Below the pieces are notes generated by a model. The model was not told the DNA's origin. It made no database searches and saw only the letters and a list, made by a program, of their open reading frames with translations. A stretch of 64,000 nucleotides of DNA from positions 20,909 to 84,908 of the forward strand of contig JAUXGN010000006.1 in the NCBI GenBank assembly GCA_030622115.1, read 5' to 3'. The translations under genes were made by a program, and so were the position numbers. This document shows positions 8,801-16,581 of this stretch, in pieces. How positions within the stretch are numbered: position 1 is the stretch's first letter; each line of letters begins with the position of its first letter. Origin of the DNA: Candidatus Eiseniibacteriota bacterium (GTDB lineage Bacteria; Joyebacterota; Joyebacteria; Joyebacterales; Joyebacteraceae).

Positions 8801-9940
8801 ATGACAAGAACGTTCATTCTTATCCTTGTGTTTCTCCTTGCCGGAGTGACGACGGGACTGGTTCTGTCCGTCAGGTCATTGCGGTCGAGCCTCGACTTCG
8901 AACAGGATCCAGCTGAATCGAGATGCACGGCCATCGTAGCAGCCGTCGAGCAGGTCGCGCCTGCCACAGTCTCCATAGGTGCAGTGAAAACGTACGTCGT
9001 GCCGGGCGATCCTTTTCCGGACGACGGGCTCATTGAGCGGTTCTTCCGAGGCTACTATCCTGACAGGGTGTATGAGGGAAGATGCGATGTCGGGTCGGGA
9101 TTCATTATCGACCCGGACGGCTATGTTCTCACGAACGATCATGTTGTGCGCGGGAGCAGCGGAGTCAAGGTCGTTCTGCGGGACGGCCGGGAGTTCGATG
9201 GGACCGTTGTGGGGTCCGATGAGCGGTATGATCTTGCCGTCATCAAGATCGATGGTCCTGATCTTCCTGCGGCGCTGCTGGGAGACTCGGACGCCGTGCT
9301 GATCGGCGAGTGGGTGGTGGCCATAGGCAATCCGTTCGGGTATCTCCTGAACGACCCGGAGCCGACGGTGACCGCCGGAGTCGTGAGCGCCCTTCACAGA
9401 GACATACAACCGTCGGACGCTGCCGCTTTGTACAAGGACATGATCCAGACCGACGCCGCCATCAACCGCGGCAACTCGGGAGGCCCCTTGGTGAACAGCA
9501 GGGGCGAAGTCATCGGGATCAGCACATTCACGCTGTCTGCGGAGAACGGCGCGTACCTGGGGATGAGCTTCGCAATCCCGATCAACACGGCTCGTCTGCT
9601 CGTGGATGAGCTTGTTCGCTACGGCAGGGTCAGAGATATCTGGATCGGAATAGGGCTCACGAACGTCACGCCGGCCATTGCAGGAGCTCTCAATTTCCTG
9701 AACGCCGACGGAGCGCTCGTGACCACGGTTGAGCCTGAGAGTCCGGCGGACCGTGCGGGTCTGAGACCGGGTGATGTGATCATTGCCGTGGACGGCGTTG
9801 CGGTGACGAACGCGGGTGATGTCAGGAGAGTGACATTCGGCGCGAAGGTCGGCGATTCGATTGTGGTTGCGATGATACGCGGTGGCCGGAGCCGGGAGCT
9901 CCACATCAAGCTGGAGGAGGTCCCCGGTTGGACGCAGTAG
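8801..9940 (+). CDS. DegP/HtrA-family serine protease with PDZ domain
   Basis: This is an envelope protease/chaperone of family S1C. The product has 379 residues and an N-terminal signal anchor (FILILVFLLAGVTTGLVL). The catalytic triad is visible: His114 in LTNDHVV, Asp144 in RYDLAVI and Ser226 in NRGNSGGPL. One PDZ domain follows at about residues 285-375 (ESPADRAGLRPGDVIIAVDG), giving a DegS/HtrA-like single-PDZ form. The ATG at 8801 is chosen although the nearest strong AAGGAGG (8777-8783) is 17 nt away; a CTG at 8789 would be better placed and cannot be excluded. The end overlaps purL by 13 nt. Confidence 0.9.
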   Translation: MTRTFILILVFLLAGVTTGLVLSVRSLRSSLDFEQDPAESRCTAIVAAVEQVAPATVSIGAVKTYVVPGDPFPDDGLIERFFRGYYPDRVYEGRCDVGSGFIIDPDGYVLTNDHVVRGSSGVKVVLRDGREFDGTVVGSDERYDLAVIKIDGPDLPAALLGDSDAVLIGEWVVAIGNPFGYLLNDPEPTVTAGVVSALHRDIQPSDAAALYKDMIQTDAAINRGNSGGPLVNSRGEVIGISTFTLSAENGAYLGMSFAIPINTARLLVDELVRYGRVRDIWIGIGLTNVTPAIAGALNFLNADGALVTTVEPESPADRAGLRPGDVIIAVDGVAVTNAGDVRRVTFGAKVGDSIVVAMIRGGRSRELHIKLEEVPGWTQ

Positions 9941-12315
9941 TGCCGTCTTTCGTTTCAATCGTCAGAGTGCTCGGTATTGGTGACGGCGAGCTTCTGCACA
10001 CGCTGGTGCAGGCGGGACTGAGTTTCACACCCGATGAGGCGCGACGTGTTGCGGGCCTGCTGGGCCGTGACCCCACGGTCGTGGAAGCCAACATCTTCAA
10101 CACGATGTGGAGTGAGCACTGCTCGTACAAGAGCAGCCGCAAAGTGCTGGGCGAGCACCTTCCCACTGAGGGAGCGGGTGTCGTCCTGGGACCGGGTGAG
10201 GACGCCGGGATCGTTCGCCTCGCCACGGTGAACGGGAAGAGCTACTGCATCGCGATCGCCCACGAGAGTCATAACCACCCCTCCCAAGTAGTTCCGAATG
10301 AGGGCGCCGCCACCGGTATCGGCGGCATTGTGAGAGACGTCTACTGTATGGGAGCGGACGTTGTGGGCGTGCTGGACCCGCTGCGTTTTGGCGATCCCAC
10401 GGGGAAGAACGCTGAGCGGACGAGGGAGATCGTGCACGGTGTCGTGGAGGGCATCTGGCAGTACTCCAACGCGCTTGGCGTTCCGAATCTCGGCGGTGAC
10501 GTCTATTTCGATTCCTCGTTTGACGAGAACTGCCTCGTCAATGTCGTGGCACTGGGTCTGGTCGTCGAGGAGGAGGTCATCCGAAGTCGCATTCCGCTGG
10601 AAGCGACGGACTCGGACTACGACGTAATCCTCGTTGGCAAGCCCACGGATCCCTCAGGTTTCGGAGGAGCCACATTCGCTTCGAGAGTGATCGATGAAGA
10701 GCGGGCGTTGGACGACAAGTACGCAGTCCAGGTGCCGGATCCGTTCCTCAAGCGAATGCTGACCGTGGCCACGAGGGATGTCTTCAAGCTTGCCCGGGAT
10801 TCGGGAGCCGTGATCGGGTTCAAGGATCTTGGGGCGGGGGGGATCGCGTGCGCGACATCCGAACTCGGCGCCGCAGCAGGCTTGGGCGTCAGGATCGATC
10901 TCTCCAAGGTCATCGTGGCTGAGACTAATCTCAAGCCCGAGGTCATAGCGTGTTCTGAGACGCAGGAGCGGTACTGCTTTGTGGTTCCGAAGGGACTCTC
11001 TCCTCTAGTGCTCAGGATCTACAACGAGGTGTTCGAGCTGCCGGAGATCTGCCATGGATCCGGGGCCTCTGTCATCGGAGAGGTGATACAGGAGGCCCGG
11101 TTCATCCTCGAACACGAAGGTGCAGTCGTGTGTGACGCTTCGACCGAGGCGATCACAGCGGGCATCTGCTACATGCGCGAGTCCCGACCTCGCGAGTCCG
11201 TGGAGAGGGAGTATGTCCTTCCAGACGGGCTCGATGTCCGTGCCGTACTTCTGGATGTCCTCGGGGCGGTCAATGTGGCTTCGAGAGAGCATATCTACCG
11301 CCACTACGACTGCGAGGTCAGGGGATGCACGGTCGTTCGCCCGGGAGAGGCGGACGCGGGCGTGATCGCGCCGATACCGAGCGCCGGTGTGGGCGTAGCC
11401 GTGGCATGTGACGGGAACCCGTTCTACGGCGCCGTGGATTCATATCAGGCGGGCGCAGTGGCCGTCGCCGAGTCGGTAAGAAACGTGGCCGCCGTGGGCG
11501 CTCACCCGATAGCCTTGACCGATTGTCTGAATTTCGGCAACCCGGAGGTTCCCGAGGTCTTCCACGATTTCGTGGAGGCCGTGCGAGGGATTGGAGATGC
11601 GGCACGAGGCATAGGCCTCAAGGACAGCGGCGAGCCGATTCCTGTGGTCTCGGGGAATGTCAGCTTTTACAACCAGTCTTCAGGAGGAAGCGCCGTACTG
11701 CCATCACCCATCGTCTGCTGCGTCGGTCGACTGGTTGATGTGTCACGTCATCTGACAACGGGATTCAAGAGGGGGGGCGACTCCGTCTACCTTCTGGGAA
11801 GGCGAGGCACAAAGCTCGGAGCGTCCGCCTTCCTGCGGACCGTGGCAGGCGATCTCAAGGCGCCCGTGCCGGAGGTGGATTTCGACGATGAGAGGCGCAT
11901 GATGGTGGCCGTGACAGACATCGCGGAGAGCGGTCTGGCCGCATCGTGCCACGACGTCTCAGACGGCGGAGTCGCTGTGGCCCTGGCGGAGATGGTCTTG
12001 CTGTCGCCCGAGGATGATCCTATCGGCGCCCGGATATCCGTACGGAGGTTGTGTGGATCAGCACCCGGGGGTTCCGGACACGACCTCGAACTGATGTTCT
12101 CTGAGGCCGGAGGGTATCTGCTGGAGGTGGCGCCCGGTGAGGAGGATCGCCTGCTGAACATCTTGGAGGATCGTGGTGTCTGGTACAGTCGGATCGGCAC
12201 GACCGAGGCGGGCGTTGGGCTTTGGTTCACCGGGACCGCGGACGGTGATTTCGCACTGACCGCGGAGGAGCTTGCCCGCCCGTGGACCGACGGGGCGACG
12301 GGAGCGATGCGATGA
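9928..12315 (+). CDS. purL: Phosphoribosylformylglycinamidine synthase subunit PurL
   Basis: This is the ATP-dependent synthetase subunit making FGAM from FGAR in purine synthesis. At 795 residues it is the small, separate-subunit form that works with PurQ and PurS. Signature segments are FNTMWSEHCSYKSS near the N-terminus, the glycine-rich GFGGATFASR, and GVVVEPS-like C-terminal domain equivalents (GDSVYLLG). The TTG start at 9928 has GGAGGAGG at 9912-9920 and overlaps the protease gene; a GTG at 9940 is an alternative. purQ begins in the stop codon. Confidence 0.95.
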   Translation: MDAVVPSFVSIVRVLGIGDGELLHTLVQAGLSFTPDEARRVAGLLGRDPTVVEANIFNTMWSEHCSYKSSRKVLGEHLPTEGAGVVLGPGEDAGIVRLATVNGKSYCIAIAHESHNHPSQVVPNEGAATGIGGIVRDVYCMGADVVGVLDPLRFGDPTGKNAERTREIVHGVVEGIWQYSNALGVPNLGGDVYFDSSFDENCLVNVVALGLVVEEEVIRSRIPLEATDSDYDVILVGKPTDPSGFGGATFASRVIDEERALDDKYAVQVPDPFLKRMLTVATRDVFKLARDSGAVIGFKDLGAGGIACATSELGAAAGLGVRIDLSKVIVAETNLKPEVIACSETQERYCFVVPKGLSPLVLRIYNEVFELPEICHGSGASVIGEVIQEARFILEHEGAVVCDASTEAITAGICYMRESRPRESVEREYVLPDGLDVRAVLLDVLGAVNVASREHIYRHYDCEVRGCTVVRPGEADAGVIAPIPSAGVGVAVACDGNPFYGAVDSYQAGAVAVAESVRNVAAVGAHPIALTDCLNFGNPEVPEVFHDFVEAVRGIGDAARGIGLKDSGEPIPVVSGNVSFYNQSSGGSAVLPSPIVCCVGRLVDVSRHLTTGFKRGGDSVYLLGRRGTKLGASAFLRTVAGDLKAPVPEVDFDDERRMMVAVTDIAESGLAASCHDVSDGGVAVALAEMVLLSPEDDPIGARISVRRLCGSAPGGSGHDLELMFSEAGGYLLEVAPGEEDRLLNILEDRGVWYSRIGTTEAGVGLWFTGTADGDFALTAEELARPWTDGATGAMR

Positions 12316-13163
12316 TGGAGTCAAGGGTGAGGATCGCAGTCATCCGCTTTCCCGGAGTCAACTGCGAGGACGAGACCAAGAGGGCCGTGGAGAGTCAGGG
12401 GATGGATTGCGACATCCTGATGTGGAACGGACCGCGCGAGCGTCTGGCGGAATACGACGGGTACATACTGCCGGGCGGATTCACCTATCAGGATCGCGTC
12501 CGAGCCGGAGCGATCGCTGCGAAGGACCGAATAGTAGACTGTCTCTTTGAGGAAGCGCAGGCCGGGAAGCCCGTCATCGGGATCTGCAATGGCGCACAGA
12601 TCCTCATCGAGTCGGGGATGGTCCCAGGGATGACGCCGGGAAAGGTCGAGATGGGGCTCGCGCGCAACATCATGCCCGACAGAGACGGCTACTATACCCG
12701 GTGGACCCACCTCAGAGTCGAATCGGACGCGTCATGTGTGACGTGGGCGATGAGCAGCCTCGACGTTACGTCCATCCCGACCGCGCATGCGGAGGGGAGG
12801 TTCGTGACGATCGACGAGGGATTGATCGACCGGCTGTTCGAGAACGGCCAGGTTGTGATGACGTATTCCGGAGCGAAGGGGGAGGCGGAACCCGCATTCC
12901 CGTACAATCCGAACGGGTCGACGCGCGGAATCGCGGCCGTGTCGAACTCATCCGGGAATGTTGTCGCGATGATGCCGCATCCCGAACGGGCTGCGTGGCT
13001 GTCTCAGGTCCCGGAATCTCTGTCTGGGCATTGGGGCGCCGAGAGACGCGGCGCCGCAGGCAGTCGCCGGATTCTGGCCGAGCCAGGCCCCGGAGGAGAG
13101 GTCTTCACGTCACTTCGGACATTCATAGTTGAACGACTGCGCGGGAGGGGTGGGGAAGCATGA
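12312..13163 (+). CDS. purQ: Phosphoribosylformylglycinamidine synthase glutaminase subunit PurQ
   Basis: This class I glutamine amidotransferase supplies ammonia to PurL. The product has 283 residues, somewhat longer than the roughly 230 of the shorter PurQ proteins; the extra residues lie after the HPE motif. The N-terminus RIAVIRFPGVNCEDET is characteristic. The triad is Cys92 in GICNGAQ, with His223 and Glu225 in MPHPERA. The start overlaps the purL stop as ATGA. It also overlaps the next gene by 4 nt, giving a tightly coupled purL-purQ-purS-like unit. Confidence 0.93.
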   Translation: MMESRVRIAVIRFPGVNCEDETKRAVESQGMDCDILMWNGPRERLAEYDGYILPGGFTYQDRVRAGAIAAKDRIVDCLFEEAQAGKPVIGICNGAQILIESGMVPGMTPGKVEMGLARNIMPDRDGYYTRWTHLRVESDASCVTWAMSSLDVTSIPTAHAEGRFVTIDEGLIDRLFENGQVVMTYSGAKGEAEPAFPYNPNGSTRGIAAVSNSSGNVVAMMPHPERAAWLSQVPESLSGHWGAERRGAAGSRRILAEPGPGGEVFTSLRTFIVERLRGRGGEA

Positions 13164-13720
13164 TAGAGCGAGTCGTCCTGACGGTCGCCCTCAAGGTGAC
13201 GGACAATGAGACCCTCTCAGCGCTCGAGGCGCTCCGGACGAAGATGGGCATGGCGGATTCCATTGTCGGTCTGGCCCGCGAGGTGCAGTGGGAACTCGAT
13301 GTGGAGGCGGACTCACCGGAGTCCGCCCGCTGTGTCATTGCGGAGATCGTGGAGCGCACGAACGTGTTTCTGAATCCAAACAAACACCGGAGTACTCTGG
13401 CAAGCACGGCTCATGGCTACGACGGTCTGGATGACGACGAGGTTGCCATCCTCGTGACCGACCGCGATGGCGCCGAATCAGCGGCCGCTGTCGCTGCTGC
13501 CTCACGCATAGGTGTCATGGGACTCAGGAAGGCAAGTCGACGAATTCGGTGGCGCGTGCGACTGGCTGAGGCGCCGTCACCCGGAGATCCGGGACTTCTG
13601 CCGCTTCTGCGGAGAATCGGTGTTTCATCGGACCGCGGAACAGGCCTGTTCTCGAACCCTCACTCTCAGACCGCGCTCGTGGCGTTCCCTTGGGGCGACG
13701 AAAAGCCCTTGGACGCGTGA
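13160..13720 (+). CDS. PurS-like protein with additional C-terminal region
   Basis: The product has 186 residues and starts in the purQ stop codon. Residues 1-80 resemble PurS, the small subunit bridging PurL and PurQ. They show a beta strand of hydrophobic/charged alternation (RVVLTVALKV), a helix with ALRTKMG, a central VQWELDVEADSPESA strand-helix, and a terminal FLNPNKHR that recalls the conserved ANPVIE region. Normal PurS is about 80-90 residues. Residues 90-186 start DDDEVAILVTDRDGAES and match nothing I recognise. Position and coupling argue for a PurS role; sequence similarity is modest. Confidence 0.6.
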   Translation: MIERVVLTVALKVTDNETLSALEALRTKMGMADSIVGLAREVQWELDVEADSPESARCVIAEIVERTNVFLNPNKHRSTLASTAHGYDGLDDDEVAILVTDRDGAESAAAVAAASRIGVMGLRKASRRIRWRVRLAEAPSPGDPGLLPLLRRIGVSSDRGTGLFSNPHSQTALVAFPWGDEKPLDA

Positions 13721-13795
13721 CGGCAGCGTGGTATCTTCACAAGGCTATGGTAATCTCAGGAGTCACATCTAACCCGTGAGTCAAGGAGGTTAGGA

Positions 13796-13999
13796 GTGCC
13801 AAGAATAGAGTTCGACGTCGACCGGTGCAAGGGTTGCGGTTTCTGCATAGAGGCCTGCCCGCAGAAGATCCTCAGATTGAGGGAGGGCTTCAACAAGATG
13901 GGGGTCCGCCCCGCCGAGATCTTCGAGCCCGACAAGTGCACCGGGTGCACCTTCTGCGCGATCATGTGTCCGGATCTTGTCATCGAGGTATTCAAGTAG
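13796..13999 (+). CDS. 2[4Fe-4S] ferredoxin, delta subunit of 2-oxoacid:ferredoxin oxidoreductase
   Basis: The product has 67 residues with two complete cluster motifs, CKGCGFCIEACP and CTGCTFCAIMCP, each CxxCxxCxxxCP. It carries electrons from the thiamine-containing oxidoreductase core encoded directly downstream. The GTG start at 13796 has AAGGAGG at 13782-13788. A 75-nt gap from the purine genes suggests the oxidoreductase operon begins here, but no convincing promoter was seen in the gap. Confidence 0.9.
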   Translation: MPRIEFDVDRCKGCGFCIEACPQKILRLREGFNKMGVRPAEIFEPDKCTGCTFCAIMCPDLVIEVFK

Positions 14000-14055
14000 A
14001 CGGTCTTGAAGGAGACGTTTTTCCGTAGAGACCACGCGTTCGGGAGGGGCTTGGC

Positions 14056-15144
14056 ATGAGTGAAAGGGTATTGATGAAGGGCAACGAGGCCATTGGTGAG
14101 GCCGCCGTTCAGGCGGGTTGCCAGTGCTACTTCGGTTACCCCATCACGCCGCAGAACGAACTCACGGCCTACATGTCGAAGAGAATGCTCGAAGAGGGCA
14201 GGGTCTTCATTCAGAGCGAGAGTGAGATCGCGGCTATCAACATGTGTTTTGGTGCTGCTGCCGTCGGTGTCAGAACGATGACGTCGTCGTCAGGACCAGG
14301 TATCAGTCTCAAGCAGGAAGGTATCTCGTACGTCGCCGGCGCCGAGCTGCCGCTCTTTTTTGTGAACGTGATGAGGGGTGGTCCCGGTCTCGGCAACATC
14401 GCGCCGTCACAGGCCGACTACTTCCAATGCACGAAGGGCGGCGGACACGGTGACTACAGGGTCATAGTCTATGCACCGAGCGACGTGCAGGAACAATACG
14501 ACTACACGATGCTCGGCTTTGACCTCGCCGACAGGTATCGTATTCCGGTGCTGCTGGCGACGGACGGTATCCTCGGGCAGATGATGGAGCCGCTGGTTCT
14601 CAAGAAGTACAAGGATCCCGGCGATCTGCCATCAAAGGAGGCCTGGAGACTTGGCGATCCAGCCACCAAGGAGCCGATCTGGATAACATCAGTTCGTCTC
14701 GGTGAGGGGGAGCTTGAGGAGCACAACTTCAAGCTTCAGAAGAAGTACGAGGAGATAGCCGAGAAGGAGGTGCGATTCGAGGAGATCTCCCTGGACGATG
14801 CCGACATCGTCATGGTCGCCTACGGGACATCGGCAAGAGTTGCTAGATCGGCCATGGAGATGGCCCGGGCTGAGGGCATCAAGGCTGGGCTCCTTCGTCC
14901 GATCACGCTCTGGCCTTTCCCCGAGAAACGCCTTCGCGAGATCGCCGACAAGGTCGACAACATGCTGGCGGTCGAGATGAGCCTCGGGCAGATGTGGGAG
15001 GATGTCCGATTGGCGGTTTGCGGCGCGTGCCGCGTTCACCTGCACGGCAGAACGGCGGGCGGTGTCCCAGAGGAGACCGCGATTGTCGATCAGATCAGGA
15101 AGATCATGAACTCGAAAGGTGACGAGATCATCAGGAACTTCTAG
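14056..15144 (+). CDS. 2-oxoacid:ferredoxin oxidoreductase alpha subunit (VorB/KorA type)
   Basis: The product has 362 residues. LMKGNEAIGEAAVQAGC and FGYPITPQNELT begin the pyruvate-flavodoxin/ferredoxin oxidoreductase N-terminal domain. MTSSSGPGISLKQEGISY and NVMRGGPGLG match the VorB (2-oxoisovalerate) subfamily as I know it, but KorA (2-oxoglutarate) is close. The enzyme oxidatively decarboxylates a 2-oxoacid to an acyl-CoA, reducing ferredoxin. Substrate cannot be fixed from sequence alone. Ferredoxin, beta and gamma subunits flank it, giving the complete four-subunit complex. Confidence 0.88.
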   Translation: MSERVLMKGNEAIGEAAVQAGCQCYFGYPITPQNELTAYMSKRMLEEGRVFIQSESEIAAINMCFGAAAVGVRTMTSSSGPGISLKQEGISYVAGAELPLFFVNVMRGGPGLGNIAPSQADYFQCTKGGGHGDYRVIVYAPSDVQEQYDYTMLGFDLADRYRIPVLLATDGILGQMMEPLVLKKYKDPGDLPSKEAWRLGDPATKEPIWITSVRLGEGELEEHNFKLQKKYEEIAEKEVRFEEISLDDADIVMVAYGTSARVARSAMEMARAEGIKAGLLRPITLWPFPEKRLREIADKVDNMLAVEMSLGQMWEDVRLAVCGACRVHLHGRTAGGVPEETAIVDQIRKIMNSKGDEIIRNF

Positions 15145-15155
15145 GAGGAACGTCT

Positions 15156-15902
15156 GTGGAACGCATATTCACTATGCCGGAGGCGATGAAGCCCGAACAG
15201 ACGCTCTATTGTCCGGGTTGCGGGCACGGCATCATTCATCGGTTGGTCGCCGAACTCGTTGACGAGTTTGGCATCAGGGACCGCACCATCGGGATAGCTC
15301 CGGTGGGATGTTCGGTCTTTGCCGACAAGTATTGGAACTTCGATGTCATTTCGGCAGCACATGGCCGCGCGCCTGCGGTGGCCACTGGGATGAAGCGGGG
15401 AAGGCCCGACAGCTTCGTGATCTGCTATCAGGGTGACGGTGATCTCGCAGCGATCGGTACCGCTGAGACGATTCACGCGGCGAATCGCGGGGAGCACTTC
15501 GTAACCGTGTTTGTCAACAACGCCATCTACGGCATGACGGGTGGCCAGATGGCGCCGACGACGCTTGTGGGACAGAGGTCGATGACGTGTCAGCTCGGAC
15601 GGGACCCGGCGATCATGGGATATCCGATCCGCGTCTGCGAACTCCTGAAGGATCTGCCGGGCGTCGCTTTCATGGCTCGCGGCTCTGTTGACTCACCAAA
15701 GAACGTCCTGAAGACGAAGAAGTACCTCAAGAAGGCGTACAGTAATGTGCTCGAAGGCAAGGGCTACAGCTTCGTCGAGATAGTGTCGACCTGCCCGACC
15801 AACTGGGGCATGACGCCGGTGAAGGCACTCGAGTGGCTTCGTGAAAACATGCTTGAGCACTACGAACTCGGCGTGTTCCGTGACTGCGACGCTGAGGCGT
15901 AG
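15156..15902 (+). CDS. 2-oxoacid:ferredoxin oxidoreductase beta subunit (thiamine diphosphate-binding)
   Basis: The product has 248 residues from a GTG start 12 nt after the alpha subunit, with TAGGAGGAA as ribosome site. YCPGCGHGIIHR carries the N-terminal cluster/TPP region cysteines. The thiamine diphosphate motif runs from GDGDLAAIGT to FVNNAIYGMTGGQ, the GDG...NN pattern. PTTLVGQRSMTCQLGRDP is typical of the VOR/KOR beta chain. It works with the adjacent alpha, gamma and ferredoxin subunits. Confidence 0.9.
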   Translation: MERIFTMPEAMKPEQTLYCPGCGHGIIHRLVAELVDEFGIRDRTIGIAPVGCSVFADKYWNFDVISAAHGRAPAVATGMKRGRPDSFVICYQGDGDLAAIGTAETIHAANRGEHFVTVFVNNAIYGMTGGQMAPTTLVGQRSMTCQLGRDPAIMGYPIRVCELLKDLPGVAFMARGSVDSPKNVLKTKKYLKKAYSNVLEGKGYSFVEIVSTCPTNWGMTPVKALEWLRENMLEHYELGVFRDCDAEA

Positions 15903-15966
15903 AGCCGGGCGGTCCGAGCGCGCGAGTATCTGAAGCGGCGGACACGGCCGACAGGGGAGACTTCGA

Positions 15967-16503
15967 ATGGTAAGCAAGATCAGATGTGCCGGTTTCGGAG
16001 GTCAGGGCATCGTCCTCATGGGGAAGCTCCTGGCTCAGGCCGGCATGATGGAAGACAAGCACACGACGTTTTTCCCGCAGTACGGGGCGGCCATGCGTGG
16101 GGGAACGGCCAACTGCTCGGTGGTCGTGTCGGATGATGCAATTGCTTCACCGATGGCGCAGGAGCCTGATGTCGTTCTCATCATGAACGGTCCTTCTCTG
16201 GACAAGTTCGAGCCCGCCGTTCGTCCCGGAGGCTGGATCTTCTACAATACGTCCCTGATCGACCGCGAGGTCGAGCGCGACGATGTGGAGGTCTTCAAGG
16301 TTGCGGCGAACGAGTTGGCCGATGAGGTCGGAAGCACTCGTTCCGCCAACATGGTGATGCTTGGGGCCTTTGCCGGGAAGCTTGGCACCGTGAGCGTTGA
16401 GGCGCTTCTCGGCTCGCTCGACGTGATGCTCACGGGCAAGGGTGACAAGATCATGAACTTGAATAGGGAGGCGATGAAGCGCGGCGCCGCTCTTGCCGAG
16501 TAA
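15967..16503 (+). CDS. 2-oxoacid:ferredoxin oxidoreductase gamma subunit
   Basis: The product has 178 residues. The N-terminus RCAGFGGQGIVLMGKLLAQAG and the downstream FFPQYGAAMRGGTANCSVVVSD are the hallmark of the gamma domain of pyruvate/ketoacid ferredoxin oxidoreductases. The domain participates in CoA-dependent catalysis. It lies 64 nt after the beta subunit, with GGGGAGAC upstream of the ATG, and closes the four-gene cluster. Confidence 0.9.
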   Translation: MVSKIRCAGFGGQGIVLMGKLLAQAGMMEDKHTTFFPQYGAAMRGGTANCSVVVSDDAIASPMAQEPDVVLIMNGPSLDKFEPAVRPGGWIFYNTSLIDREVERDDVEVFKVAANELADEVGSTRSANMVMLGAFAGKLGTVSVEALLGSLDVMLTGKGDKIMNLNREAMKRGAALAE

Positions 16504-16581
16504 CAGCGTGTGTTCGGTGGCGATTCTGTTCTCTCGATCTCCCGGCAGCGTCTCCTCGGCGCGCCAGGCAGGTTCTGACGC

